Source: Trileptium ribeirensis
Taxonomy: Eukaryota > Nematoda > Enoplea > Enoplida > Thoracostomopsidae
DNA: 64,000 bases
Assembly: GCA_030248225.1 (NCBI GenBank)
Contig: JASANE010028042.1
Span: forward strand, 1-64,000
Direction of reading: 5' to 3'
Position numbers and translations under genes: made by a program. Numbering within the stretch: the first letter of the stretch is position 1; every line of letters begins with the position of its first letter. The notes below the pieces were generated by a model. It ran no database searches and was not told where the DNA came from. It saw nothing but the letters and a program-made list of their open reading frames with translations. Below are positions 1 through 14,038 of the stretch, in pieces.

Positions 1-3000
1 AAACCATTGACAATGTTGTAGTATTCGCTTTGAGCATAAAAATGTGTTTCATCTTTTGCGGTAATCAGTTATAGAAAATATCCAAAGGAAATATTCACGC
101 GAAACCATTGACAATGTTGTAGGCATTTGTTGAGATTTTTAAAAATGTGTTTCTGCGGTAATCAGTTATAGAAACCGTCGAAAAAACCTAATATCATGAT
201 GCGAAACCATTGTGTTTTTTTTTGCTTCTAAAATGTGTTTCATTTTTGCAGGAATCTAGTTACAGAAACTGTCCAAAAAAAGTGGAACAGTCCATGATGT
301 GAAACCATTGACAATGTTGTAGGCATTTCGCTTTGGATATCTATAAAAAAATGTGTTTCATCTTCTGCGGTAATCAGTTATAGAAACTGTTGAAACTACA
401 GTCCATGATGCGAAAACCATTGACAATGTTGTAGCATTCGCTTTGGGATATCTATAAAAATGTGTTCATTTTCTGCACTATTAGTCAGAAAACTGTCCAA
501 AAGTGGAACAGTCCATGATGCGAAAACGGTCGAGATAGGCATTCGTTTTGGAGTATTGCATAAAAATGAGTTCCGTCTTATGCGGTAATCAGGAACAGTC
601 CATGATGGGAAGCTTGACAATGTTCTAGAAGAATAATTTTGGATATCTATAAATGTGTTTTCGCGTCATATCATTATACTGTAAACTGTCCAAAAAAGTG
701 GAGGATTCCACGATGGCGAAACCATTGACAATGTTGAGGCATTCGCTTTGGATATCTATAAATGCGTGTTTCATCTTCTGCGGTAATCAGTTATAGTACT
801 GTCCAAAAAAAGTGGGATCCATGATGCGAAACCATTGACAATGTTGTAGGCATTCGCTTTGGATACCAATAAAACGTGTTTCATCTTCTGCGGGAATCAG
901 TTATAGAAACTGTCCAAAAAGTGATCTTCACGCGAAACCATTGACAATGTTGTAGGCATTCGTTTCGGATATCTATAAAAATGTGTTTCACATTCTGCGG
1001 GAATCAGTTAGAAACTGTCCAAAAAGTGGAACAGTCTCATTATGCGAAACCATTGACAATGTTGTAGGCATTCGCTTTGGATATCTATAAAAATGTGTTT
1101 CATCTTCTGCGAATCAGTTATAGAAACTGTTGAAAAAAACTGGCAACACACGAAACGATCTACAATTTGCATATTCGCTTTGCAGTACTATAAAAATGTG
1201 TTTTATCTTCCCTTCTAGAAACTGTCCAAAAAAAGTGGAACAGTCCATGATGTGGAAACCATTGACAGGTTGTAGGCATTCGCTTCTGATATCTATAAAA
1301 ATGTGTTTCATTTCTGCAGGAATGAGTTACAGAAACTGTCCAGGCCATGATGAAAACGAAACCATCGACAATTTTTTTTAGGCATTCGCTTTGCAGTATT
1401 CCTATAAAAATGTGTTTCATCTTTGCGGTACCAGTTATAGAAAACTGTTTTCTAAATAAATATTTTATGATGGGAAACCATCGATGTTGTAGGATTTGTT
1501 TTGGATATTTTCTCATAAAAACGCGTTTCATTTTCTGCAAGGAATCAGTTACAGAAACTGTCCAAAAAGTGGAACAGTCCATGATGCTGGAAACCGTTGA
1601 CAAATTGTAGGCATTCGTTTTGGATATCTATAAAAATGAAAACTTCCGTTATGCGGGGAACTAGTTATAGAAACTGTCCAAAAGATGGAATAGTCCATGA
1701 TGCGAAACCATTGACAATGTTGTAGGAATTCGTTTCGGATACCAATAAAAACGTGTTTCATCTTCTGCGGGAAATTTTCAGTTATTGAAACTGTTCGAAA
1801 AGTAGAACAGTACATGCACGTGGAAACCATTGACAATGTTGTAGGCATTCGCTTTGATATTTATAAATGTTTATTTTTTGCACAACGTCAGAACTGTTTC
1901 TAGGTAGATTCATGATGCGTAAAAAACCATTGACAATGTTGAGCATTCGTTTCGGATATCTATAAAAATGTGTTTCATATTCTGTGGGTAATCAGTTATA
2001 GAAACTGTTTTTTGAAAAGTGGCAACACATGATGCTAAACCATCGAAAATAAATGTTCCGCTTTGGATATCTATAGTTTTCATTTTCTGCAGTAACCAGT
2101 TAGAAACTGTCCAAAAAAAGTGGAACAGTCCACTCACCGGAAACCATTGACAATGTTGTAGGCATTTGTTGGATATCTATAAAAATGTGTTTCATCTTCT
2201 GCGGTAATCAGTTATAGAAACTGTTTCGAAAAGTGGGAAAACAGTCCATGATGCGAAACCATTTTGACAATGTTTAGGCATTCGCTTTGGATATCTATAA
2301 ATGTGTTCATCTTCTGGCCGGTACCCAGTTAGAAATGTCCAAAAAGTGGAACAGTCCATGATGTGGAAACCATTGCACAACTGAGTAGGAAAATTGTTTT
2401 GGATATCTATAAAAATGTGTTTCACTCCTCCGCAGGAATTGAGTTACAGAAATGTCCAAAAACCTAACAGTCCATATGCCTAACCATTGACAATGTTGTA
2501 GGCATTTGCTTTGCAGCATAAAAATGTGTTTTTAAAAATTTTTAAAAAGTAAACTGTCAAAAAGTGGGGAACAGTCCATGATGCAACGACCCAGCAATGT
2601 TGTAGGCATTTCGCTTTGGATATCTATAAACGCGTTTTCATCCAGGAATCAGTTAATAAGAAACTGTCCAAGGGAACAGTCCACCACGAAAAATGGTTTG
2701 TATACTTTGTAGGCATTTGTTTTGGATATCTATAAATGGTTCCGTTATGCGGGAATCAGTTATAGAAACTGTCCAAAAGATGGAATAGTCCATGATGCAA
2801 CATTTACAATGTTGTAGGAATTCGTTTTGGATACCAATAAAAACGTGTTTCCTTCTGCGGGAATCAGTTATTGAAAACTGTCCAAAAAGAGAACAGTCAT
2901 GCTGGAAAAAACCATTGACAATGTTGTAGCTTCGCTTTGGATATCTATAAAAATGTGTTTCATTTTCTGCAGGAATCAGTTACAGAAACTGTATGGAAAC

Positions 3001-6000
3001 AGTCCATGATGCTGCTAAGTTGTTCTCAGAATGTTGTAGGCATTCGTTTTGGATATTGATAAACGCGTTCCGTCTTCTGGCGGGAAACTGCTTCAAAAGT
3101 GGAGTAGTCCATGATGTAAACCATTTGACAATGTCTGGGCATTTGTTTGGATATCTATAAAAACGTGTTCCGTAATCAGTTATAGAACTGTCCAAAAGTG
3201 GAACAGTCCATGATAACCATTGACAATGTTGAGGGCATTCGCTTTGGATATCTATAAAAATGTGTTTCATTTTCTGCAGGAATCAGTTACAGAAACTGTC
3301 CAAAAAGTGGGACAGTCCATGATGTGAGAAAATGCTAATATGAGATTTGTTTTGGATATCTATAAAAATGTTCCACTTCTGCGGGAATCAGTTATAGAAA
3401 ATGTCCAAAAGAGATGGAATAGTCCATGCACGCAAAACCATCTACAATGTTGTAGGAATTCGTTTTGGATACCAATACCATTTAACCCTTTTGCGGGAAT
3501 CAGTTATTGAAAACTGTCAAAAAAGTAGAACAGTACATGATGTGAACATTGACAATGTTGTAGGCATTTCGCTTTGGATATCTATAAAAATGTGTTTTGT
3601 CTTCTGCAGGAATCAGTTATGAGAAACTGTCCAAAAAAGTGGAACAGTTCATGATGCGAAACCATTCACAATGTTGTAGGCATTTGTTTTGGCTATTAAA
3701 AATGTGTTTCATCTTCTGCGGTAATCAGTTATAGACTGTTTCTCAAAAAAGTGGAACAGTCCATTATGTGGAAACCATTGTAATAGGCATTTGTTCTTGG
3801 ATATCTATAAAAATGTTTTTCATTTTCTGCGGTAATCATTTATAAGAAATAAACTGTCCAAACCAACAATTCATGATGCGAAACCATTGAGATTGTAGGC
3901 ATTTGTTTGGACACCATAAAAATGTGTTCTGCGGTAAACAAAAACCAATAGAGAAACTGTCCAAAAATGCCTAAACAAACATGATGTGAAACCATTGACA
4001 ATGTTGTAGCATTCTTTCGTTTTGGATATCTATAAAATGTGTTTCATATTCTGTGTACTTTTGCCAAAAACCAATAAAGAAAACTGTTTTCTCAAAAAGT
4101 GGAAAATACCATTGACAATGTTGTAGGGAACATTTGACTTTTTGGATATTTATAAAAATGTGTTTCATTTTCTGCAGGAATCAAAAACCTAATAGAAACT
4201 GTCCAAAAGCAAGATTTCATGATGCTGAAAACCATCGTACTGCACATTCGCTTTGACACTATAAATGTGTTCTGAATTAGTTACTAAAACCGCTGGAACA
4301 GTCCATAAACCATTGACAATGTCGCACATTTTTGGATACCAATAAGCTAGTTTCATCTTCTGCGGGAATCAGTTATAATCTGTCCAAAGGAACAGTCCAT
4401 GATGCGAAACCATTGCAGGATGGTTGTAGGCAGTAATTTTGGATATCTATAAAAATGTGTTTCATCTTCTGCGGTAATCAGTTATAAACTGTCCAAAGGA
4501 ACAGTCCATGATGTGAAACCATTGACAATGTTCTAAGCAGTAATTTTGGATACCTATAAAAATGTGTTTTGTCTTCTGCAGGAATCAGTTATAGAAACTG
4601 TCCAAAAAGTGGAACAGTCCATGATGTGGAACCACACTGAGTTGTAGGCATTCGCTTTGGATATCTATAAAAATGTGTTTCATCTTCTGCGGTAATCAGT
4701 TATAGAAACTGTCCAAAAAGTGGAACAGTCCATGATGCGAAACCATTGACAATGTTGTAGCATTTGTTTTGGATATCTATAAAAATGTGTTTCATCTTCT
4801 GCGAATCAGTTATAGAAATGTTCTCAAAAAGCATATGGACAGCCACATGCTGAAAAAAACGATTCACAATAAGTTTGTAGGCATTCGCTTTGGATATCTA
4901 TAAATGTGTTTCATTTTCTGCAGGAATCAGTTAGGCAGAAAATGTCCAAAAAGCTGCATGATGGGAAACCATTGACAATGTTGTAGGAATTCGTTTTGGA
5001 TATCTATAAAATAATTTTATCTTCTGCGAGACTATAGAAACTGTCCAAAAAGTGGAACAGTCCATGATGCGAAACCATTTACAATGTTGAGCAGTAATTT
5101 TGGATATCTATAAAAATGTGTTTCATCTTCTGCGGTAATCAGTTATAGAAACTGTCCAAAAAGTGGAACAGTCCATGAAACCATTGACAATGTTCTAAGC
5201 AGTAATTTTGTCTATAAAAATGTGTTTCGTCTTCTGCAGGAATCAGTTATAGAAACTGTTTGAAAAATAACAGTCCATGATGCGAAACCATTGAATATGT
5301 TGAGCATTTCGCTTTGGTATCTATATAAAAATGTGTTTCATCTTCTGGTAATCAGTTATAGAAACTGTTCGAATATCATGAACCATTGACAATGTTGTAT
5401 ATTCGCTTTGCAGATGCACTAAAAATCGTGTTTCATCTTCTGCGGTAATCAGTTATAGAAACTGTCCAAAAAGTGGAACAGTCCATGATGGCGGAAACCA
5501 TTGAACAACGGTTGTACATTGCTTTGGATATCTATAAAAATGTGTTTCATTTTCTGAGGGACCCAGTAACAGAAACTGTCCAAAAAGTGGAACAGTCCAT
5601 GATGTGAAAACGCTGACAATGTTGTAGGCATTTGTTTTGGATATCTATAAAAAAATTAAGTTCTGTTTTTGCGGGAACCTAGAAACTGTCCAAAAAGGTG
5701 AGTCCATGATGCGAAACCATTGACAATGTTGTAGGAATTCGTTTTGGATACCAATAAAAACGTGTTTCATCTTCTGCGGGAATTGTACTGTTTGAAAAAG
5801 TAGAACAGTACATGATGCGAAACCATTGACAATGTTCTAAGCAGTAATTTTTTGATATCTACAAAAATGCGTTTCGTCTTCTGCAGGAATCAGTTATAGA
5901 AACTGTCGAAAAAGGAAACAGCTCCACTTGACGAAACCATTGACAATGTTGTAGGCATTCGCTTTGACAATTTATAAAAATGTGTTTAATTTTCTGCAGG

Positions 6001-6154
6001 AATCAGTTACAAGAAACTGTCCAAAAGTGGAATAGTCCATGATGCGAAACCATTGAAAATGTTGAATAATTTGTTTTGGATACCAATAAAAAACGCGTTT
6101 CCGCGGGAATCAAACTGTCCAAAAGAGCAACAGTACATGATGCGAAACCATTGT
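1..6154 (-). repeat. 113-bp satellite array, inverted and noisy left arm
   Basis: About 54 head-to-tail copies of a 113-bp unit, in reverse orientation relative to 6155-13140. Recognisable words recur every copy, such as accattgacaatgttgtagg and gaaactgtccaaaaagtgg. The copies carry many small deletions, insertions and odd filler words (for example aaaaaccta, gcactat), so spacing varies, whereas copies in the right arm are nearly uniform. Diagnostic monomer variants (CCAATAAAA type, AGCAGTAATTTT type, GAAAACG type) appear in the same order outward as in the right arm. No gene; the short ORFs here are repeat by-products. The uneven noise looks like sequencing error more than natural decay, but that is inference. 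Confidence 0.93.
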
Positions 6155-6172
6155 CAATGGTTTCGCATCATG
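6136..6172. repeat. Palindrome at the satellite inversion point
   Basis: A perfect 37-bp palindrome centred on the single base 6154: catgatgcgaaaccattg, then t, then its reverse complement. It marks the switch from the reverse-oriented noisy arm to the forward clean arm. With one mismatch the symmetry continues further outward. The centre falls inside a monomer, so the two arms meet with part of the unit missing between them. Confidence 0.9.
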
Positions 6173-9100
6173 GACTGTTCCACTTTTTGGACAGTTTCTA
6201 TAACTGATTCCCGCAGAAGATGAAACACGTTTTTATAGATATCCAAATAGACTGCTTAGAACATTGTCAATGGTTTCGCATCATGGACTGTTCCACTTTT
6301 TGGACAGTTTCTATAACTGATTACCGCAGAAGATGAAACACATTTTTATAGATATCCAAAGTGAATGCCTACAACATTGTCAATGGTTTCGCATCATGGA
6401 CTGTTCCACTTTTTGGAACAGTTTCTATAACTGATTCCCGCAGAAGATGAAACACGTTTTTATTGGTATCCAAAACGAATTCCTACAACATTGTCAATGG
6501 TTTCGCATCATGGACTATTCCACTTTTTGGACAGTTTCTTTAACTGATTACCGTAGAAGATGAAACACATTTTTATAGATATCCAAAGCGAATGCCTACA
6601 ACAATGTCAATGGTTCCGCATAACGACATTTTTGGACAGTTTCTATAACTGATTCCTGCAGAAGACGAAACGCATTTTTATAGATATCCAAAATTACTGC
6701 TTAGAACATTGTCAATGGTTTCGCATCATGTACTGTTCTACTTTTTGGACAGTTTCTATAACTGATTCCCGCAGAAGATGAAACACGTTTTTATTGGTAT
6801 CCAAAACGAATTCCTACAACATTTTCAATGGTTTCGCATCATGGACATCATTTTAAACTATTCCTGCAGAGAGAGAAAAGAAAATGAAACACATTTTTAT
6901 AGATATCCAAAGCGAATGCCTACAACATTGTCAATGGTTTCGCATCATGGACTGTTCCACTTTTTGGACAGTTTCTATAACTGCCAGAAAATGAAACACA
7001 TTTTTATAGAGATCCAAAGCGAATGCCTACAACATTGTCAATGGTTTCGCATCATGGACTGTTCCACTTTTTGGACAGTTTCTATAACTGATTCCTGCAG
7101 AAGACGAAACCCATTTTTATAGATATCCAAAATTACTGCTTAGAACATTGTCAATGGTTTCGCATCATGTACTGTTCTACTTTTTGGACAGTTTCAATAA
7201 CTGATTCCCGCAGAAGATGAAACACGTTTTTATTGGTATCCAAAACGAATTCCTACAACATTGTCAATGGTTTCGCATCATGGACTATTCCACCTTTTGG
7301 ACAGTTTCTATAACTGATTCCCGCAGAAGACGGAACTCATTTTTATAGATATCCAAAACGAATGCCTACAACATTGTCAACCGTTTTCGCATCATGGACT
7401 GTTCCACTTTTTGGACAGTTTCTGTAACTGATTCCTGCAGAAAATGAAACACATTTTTATAGATATCCAAAGCGAATGCCTACAACATTGTCAATGGTTT
7501 CGCATCATGGACTGTTCCACTTTTTGGACAGTTTCTATAACTGATTACCGCAGAAGATGAAACACATTTTTATAGATATCCAAAGCGAATGCCTACAACA
7601 TTGTCAATGGTTTCGCATCATGGACTGTTCCCCTTTTTGGACAGTTTCTATAACTGATTACCCCAGAAGATGAAACACATTTTTATAGATATCCAAAGCG
7701 AATGCCTACAACATTGTCAATGGTTTCGCATCATGGACTGTTCCACTTTTTGGACAGTTTCTATAACTGATTCCTGCAGAAGACGAAACACATTTTTATA
7801 GATATCCAAAATTACTGCTTAGAACATTGTCAATGGTTTCGCATCATGGACTGTTCCACTTTTTGGACAGTTTCTATAACTGATTACCGCAGAAGATGAA
7901 ACACATTTTTATAGATATCCAAAATTACTGCCTACAACATTGTCAATGGTTTCGCATCATGGACTGTTCCACTTTTTGGACAGTTTCTATAACTGATTCT
8001 CGCAGAAGATGAAACACGTTTTTATTGGTATCCAAAACGAATTCCTACAACATTGTCAATGGTTTCGCATCATGGACTATTCCACTTTTTGGACAGTTTC
8101 TGTAACTGATTCCTGCAGAAAATTAAACACATTTTTATAGATATCCAAAGCGAATGCCTACAACATTGTCAATGGTTTCGCATCATGGACTGTTCCACTT
8201 TTTGGACAGTTTCTATAACTGATTACCGCAGAAGATGAAACACATTTTTATAGATATCCAAAGCGAATGCCTACAACATTGTCAATGGTTTCGCATCATG
8301 GACTGTTCCACTTTTTGGACAGTTTCTATAACTGATTCCTGCAGAAGACGAAACACATTTTTATAGATATCCAAAATTACTGCTTAGAACATTGTCAATG
8401 GTTTCGCATCATGGACTGTTCCACTTTTTGGACAGTTTCTATAACTGATTACCGCAGAAGATGAAACACATTTTTATAGATATCCAAAATTACTGCTCAG
8501 AACATTGTCAATGGTTTCGCATCATGGACTGTTCCACTTTTTGGACAGTTTCTATAACTGATTACCGCAGAAGATGAAACACATTTTTATAGATATCCAA
8601 AGCGAATGCCTACAACATTGTCAATGGTTTCGCATCATGGACTGTTCCACTTTTTGGACAGTTTCTACAACTGATTACCGCAGAAGATGAAACACATTTT
8701 TATAGATATCCAAAGCGAATGCCTACAACATTGTCAGTGGTTTCGCATCATGGACTGTTCCACTTTTTGGACAGTTTCTATAACTGATTCCTGCAGAAGA
8801 TGAAACACATTTTTATAGGTATCCAAAATTACTGCTTAGAACATTGTCAATGGTTTCGCATCATGGACTGTTCCACTTTTTGGACAGTTTCTATAACTGA
8901 TTACCGCAGAAGATGAAACACATTTTTATAGATATCCAAAATTACTGCCTACAACATTGTCAATGGTTTCGCATCATGGACTGTTCCACTTTTTGGACAG
9001 TTTCTATAACTGATTCCCGCAGAAGATGAAACACGTTTTTATTGGTATCCAAAACGAATTCCTACAACATTGTCAATGGTTTCGCATCATGGACTATTCC

Positions 9101-12100
9101 ACTTTTTGGACAGTTTCTATAACTGATTCCCGCAGAAGACGGAACACATTTTTATAGATATCCAAAACGAATGCCTACAACATTGTCAACCGTTTTCGCA
9201 TCATGGACTGTTCCACTTTTTGGACAGTTTCTGTAACTGATTCCTGCAGAAAATGAAACACATTTTTATAGATATCCAAAGCGAATGCCTACAACATTGT
9301 CAATGGTTTCGCATCATGGACTGTTCCACTTTTTGGACAGTTTCTATAACTGATTACCGCAGAAGATGAAACACATTTTTATAGATATCCAAAGCGAATG
9401 CCTACAACATTGTCAATGGTTTCGCATCATGGACTGTTCCACTTTTTGGACAGTTTCTATAACTGATTACCGCAGAAGATGAAACACATTTTTATAGATA
9501 TCCAAAGCGAATGCCTACAACATTGTCAATGGTTTCGCATCATGGACTGTTCCACTTTTTGGACAGTTTCTATAACTGATTACCGCAGAAGATGAAACAC
9601 ATTTTTATAGATATCCAAAGCGAATGCCTACAACATTGTCAATGGTTTCGCATCATGGACTGTTCCACTTTTTGGACAGTTTCTATAACTGATTCCCGCA
9701 GAAGATGAAACACATTTTTATAGATATCCAAAGCGAATGCCTACAACATTGTCAATGGTTTCGCATCATGGACTGTTCCACTTTTTGGACAGTTTCTATA
9801 ACCGATTCCCGCAAGATGAAACACATTTTTATTGATATCCAAAATGAATGCCTACAACATTGTCAATGGTTTCGCATCATGGACTGTTCCACTTTTTGGA
9901 CAGTTTCTATAACCGATTCCCGCAAGATGAAACACATTTTTATAGATATCCAAAATTACTGCCTACAACATTGTCAATGGTTTCGCATCATGGACTGTTC
10001 CACTTTTTGGACAGTTTCTGTAACTTATTCCTGCAGAAAATGAAACACATTTTTATAGATATCCAAAGCGAATGCCTACAACATTGTCAATGGTTTCGCA
10101 TCATGGACTGTTCCACTTTTTGGACAGTTTCTATAACTGATTACCGCAGAAGATGAAACACATTTTTATAGATATCCAAAGCGAATGCCTACAACATTGT
10201 CAATGGTTTCGCATCATGGACTGTTCCACTTTTTGGACAGTTTCTATAACTGATTCCCGCAGAAGATGAAACACGTTTTTATTGGTATCCAAAACGAATT
10301 CCTACAACATTGTCAATGGTTTCGCATCATGGACTATTCCACTTTTTGGACAGTTTTATAACTATTCCCGCAGAACGAACACATTTTTATAGATATCCAA
10401 ACGATGCCTACACATTGTCAACGTTTCGCATCATGGACTGTTCCACTTTTTGGACAGTTTCTGTAACTGATTCCTGCAGAAAATAAACACATTTTTATAG
10501 ATATCCAAAGCGAATGCCTACAACATTGTCAATGGTTTCGCATCATGGACTGTTCCACTTTTTGGACAGTTTCTATAACTGATTACCGCAGAAGATGAAA
10601 CACATTTTTATAGATATCCAAAGCGAATGCCTACAACATTGTCAATGGTTTCGCATCATGGACTGTTCCACTTTTTGGATAGTTTCTATAACTGATTCCC
10701 GCAGAAGATGAAACACATTTTTATAGATATCCAAAGCGAATGCCTACAACATTGTCAATGGTTTCGCATCATGGACTGTTCCACTTTTTGGACAGTTTCT
10801 ATAACTGATTACCGCAGAAGATGAAACACATTTTTATAGATATCCAAAGCGAATGCCACAACATTGTCATGGTTTCCACTTCCTTTTTGGACATGTTTCG
10901 TAAGTTTACGATTCGCAGAAGATGAAACACATTTTTATAGATATCCAAAGGAATGCCTACAACATTGTCAATGGTTTCGCATCATGGACTGTTCCACTTT
11001 TTGGACAGTTTCTATAACTATTCCTGCAGAAATGAAACACATTTTTATAGATATCCAAAATGCCTACAACATTGTCAATGGTTTCGCATCATGGACTGTT
11101 CCACTTTTTGGACAGTTTCAATAACGATTCCCGCAGAAGATGAAACACATTTTTATAGATATCCAAAGCGAATGCCTACAACATTGTCAATGGTTTCGCA
11201 TCATGGACTATTCCATCTTTTGGACAGTTTCTATAACTGATTCCCGCAGAAGACGGAACTCATTTTTATAGATATCCAAAACGAATGCCTACAACATTGT
11301 CAACCGTTTTCGCATCATGGACTGTTCCACTTTTTGGACAGTTTCTGTAACTGATTCCTGCAGAAAATGAAACACATTTTTATAGATATCCAAAGCGAAT
11401 GCCTACAACATTGTCAATGGTTTCGCATCATGGACTGTTCCACTTTTTGGACAGTTTCTATAACTGATTACCGCAGAAGATGAAACACATTTTTATAGAT
11501 ATCCAAAGCGAATGCCTACAACATTGTCAATGGTTTCGCATCATGGACTGTTCCACTTTTTGGACAGTTTCTGTAACTGATTCCTGCAGAAAATGAAACA
11601 CATTTTTATAGATATCCAAAGCGAATGCCTACAACATTGTCAATGGTTTCGCATCATGGACTGTTCCACTTTTTGGACAGTTTCTATAACTGATTACCGC
11701 AGAATATGAAACACATTTTTATAGATATCCAAAACGAATGCCTACAACATTGTCAATGGTTTCGCATCATGGACTGTTCCACTTTTTGGACAGTTTCTAT
11801 AACTGATTACCGCAGAAGATGAAACACATTTTTATAGATATCCAAAGCGAATGCCTACAACATTGTCAATGGTTTCGCATCATGGACTGTTCCACTTTTT
11901 GGACAGTTTCTATAACTGATTACCGCAGAAGATGAAACACATTTTTATAGATATCCAAAACGAATGCCTACAACATTGTCAATGGTTTCGCATCATGGAC
12001 TGTTCCACTTTTTGGACAGTTTCTATAACTGATTCCCGCAGAAGATGAAACACGTTTTTATTGGTATCCAAAGCGAATGCCTACAACATTGTCAATGGTT

Positions 12101-13140
12101 TCGCATCATGGACTGTTCCACTTTTTGGACAGTTTCTATAACTGATTACCGCAGAAGATGAAACACATTTTTATAGATATCCAAAGCGAATGCCTACAAC
12201 ATTGTCAATGGTTTCGCATCATGGACTGTTCCACTTTTTGGACAGTTTCTATAACTGATTCCCGCAGAAGACGAAACACATTTTTATAGATATCCAAAAA
12301 TACTGCTTAGAACATTGTCAATGGTTTCGCATCATGGACTGTTCCACTTTTTGGACAGTTTCTATAACTGATTACCGCATAAGACGGAACTCATTTTTAT
12401 AGATATCCAAAACGAATGCCTACAACATTGTCAACCGTTTTCGCATCATGGACTGCTCCACTTTTTGGACAGTGTCTGTCACGGATTCCCGCAGAAAATG
12501 AAACACATTTTTATAGATATCCAAAGCGAATGCCTACAACATTGTCAATGGTTTCGCATCATGGACTGTTTCATTTTTTGGATAGTTTCTATAACAGATT
12601 CCCGCAAGATGAAACACATTTTTATAGATATCCAAAACGAATGCCTACAACATTGTCAATGGTTTCGCATCATGGACTGTTCCACTTTTTGGACAGTTTC
12701 TGTAACTGATTCCTGCAAAAATGAAACACATTTTTATAGATATCCAAAGCGAATGCCTACAACATTGTCAATGGTTTCGCATCATGGACTGTTCCACTTT
12801 TTGGACAGTTTCTATAACTGATTACCGCAGAAGATGAAACACATTTTTATAGATATCCAAAGCGAATGCCTACAACATTGTCAATGGTTTCGCATCATGG
12901 ACTGTTCCACTTTTTGGACAGTTTCTATAGCTGATTACCGCAGAAGATGAAACACATTTTTATAGATATCCAAAGCGAATGCCTAAGCATTGTCAATGGT
13001 TTCGCATCATGGACTGTTCCACTTTTTGGACAGTTTCTATAACTGATTACCGCAGAAGATGAAACACATTTTTATAGATATCCAAAGCGAATGCCTACAA
13101 CATTGTCAATGGTTTCGCATCATGGACTGTTCCACTTTTT
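6155..13140 (+). repeat. 113-bp satellite array, clean right arm
   Basis: About 62 tandem copies of a 113-bp unit; for example gaaacac recurs at 9481 and 9594. At least five monomer types can be told apart: GATTACCGCAGAAGATG, GATTCCTGCAGAAGACG with AATTACTGCTTAGAAC, GATTCCCGC with TATTGGTATCC, GAAGACGGAACTC followed by CAACCGTTTTC, and CTGTAACTGATTCCTGCAG. The last three occur in a fixed order near 7207-7440, 9010-9245, 10262-10475 and (first type less clear) 11135-11365, so the array has higher-order structure. ORFs such as those beginning MKHIFIDIQ arise from the repeat and recur in several frames; I do not consider them genes. Confidence 0.96.
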
Positions 13141-14038
13141 TGAAACTGACACATTTCGATTCAAAAATTTCGATGTTGTACTAAATAAATGTCGATAGAG
13201 TAAAGCTGTTTCGAATAATTTTTTTGTCAACATCAAAGTAAAGACACTTTTACACCGCTTAATGGACTGAAAAAGCACTATGGTTAAGCCATTGGTTAAT
13301 TTTAGAATCCTTTGCCAAACTGACACATTTCGATTCAAAAATTTCGATGTTGTACTAAATAAATGTCGATAGAGTAAAGCTGTTTCGAATAATTATTTTG
13401 TCAACATCAAAGTAAAGACACTTTTACACCGCTTAATGGACTGAAAAAGCACTACGGTTAAGCCATTGGTTAATTTTAGAATCCTTTGCCAAACTGACAC
13501 ATTTCGATTCAAAAATTTCGATGTTGTACTAAATAATTGTCGATAGAGTAAAGCTGTTTCGAATAATTCTTTTGTCAACATCAAAGTGAAGACACTTTTA
13601 CACCGCTTAGTGGACTGAAAAAGCACTATGGTTAAGCCATTGGTTAATTTTAGAATCCTTTGCCAAACTGACACATTTCGATTCAAAAATTTCGATGTTG
13701 TACTAAATAAATGTCGATAGAGTAAAGCTGTTTCGAATAATTCTTTTGTCAACATCAAAGTAAAGACACTTTTACACCGTTAATGGACTGAAAAAGCACT
13801 ATGGTTAAGCCATTGGTTAATTTTAGAATCCTTTGCCAAGCTGACACATTTCGATTCAAAAATTTCGATGTTGTACTAAATAAATGTCGATAGAGTAAAG
13901 CTGTTTCGAATAATTCTTTTGTCAACATCAAAGTAAAGACACTTTTACACCGCTTAATGGACTGAAAAAGCACTACGGTTAAGCCATTGGTTAATTTTAG
14001 AATCCTTTGCCAAACTGACACATTTGGATTCAAAAATT
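13141..14038. repeat. 174-bp satellite, about 5 copies
   Basis: Five head-to-tail copies of a 173-175-bp unit. The word aaactgacac begins at 13142, 13317, 13491, 13665, 13838 (variant aagctg) and 14012. Copies differ by only a few bases. The array directly abuts the 113-bp satellite at a shared cactttttt. The - strand ORFs (MLTKELFETALLYRHLF repeats) follow the repeat period and are not convincing genes. Confidence 0.95.

Noticed and set aside
6778..12821. Overlapping ORFs of 86-118 codons (MKHIFIDIQSECLQHCQWF type)
   Set aside because: They follow the 113-bp satellite; 113 is not a multiple of three, so the same peptides appear in shifting frames and end by chance.
13120..14033. Three - strand ORFs in tandem (MLTKELFETALLYRHLF type)
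   Set aside because: By-products of the 174-bp satellite (58 codons), which keeps an open unit open; no other sign of coding.
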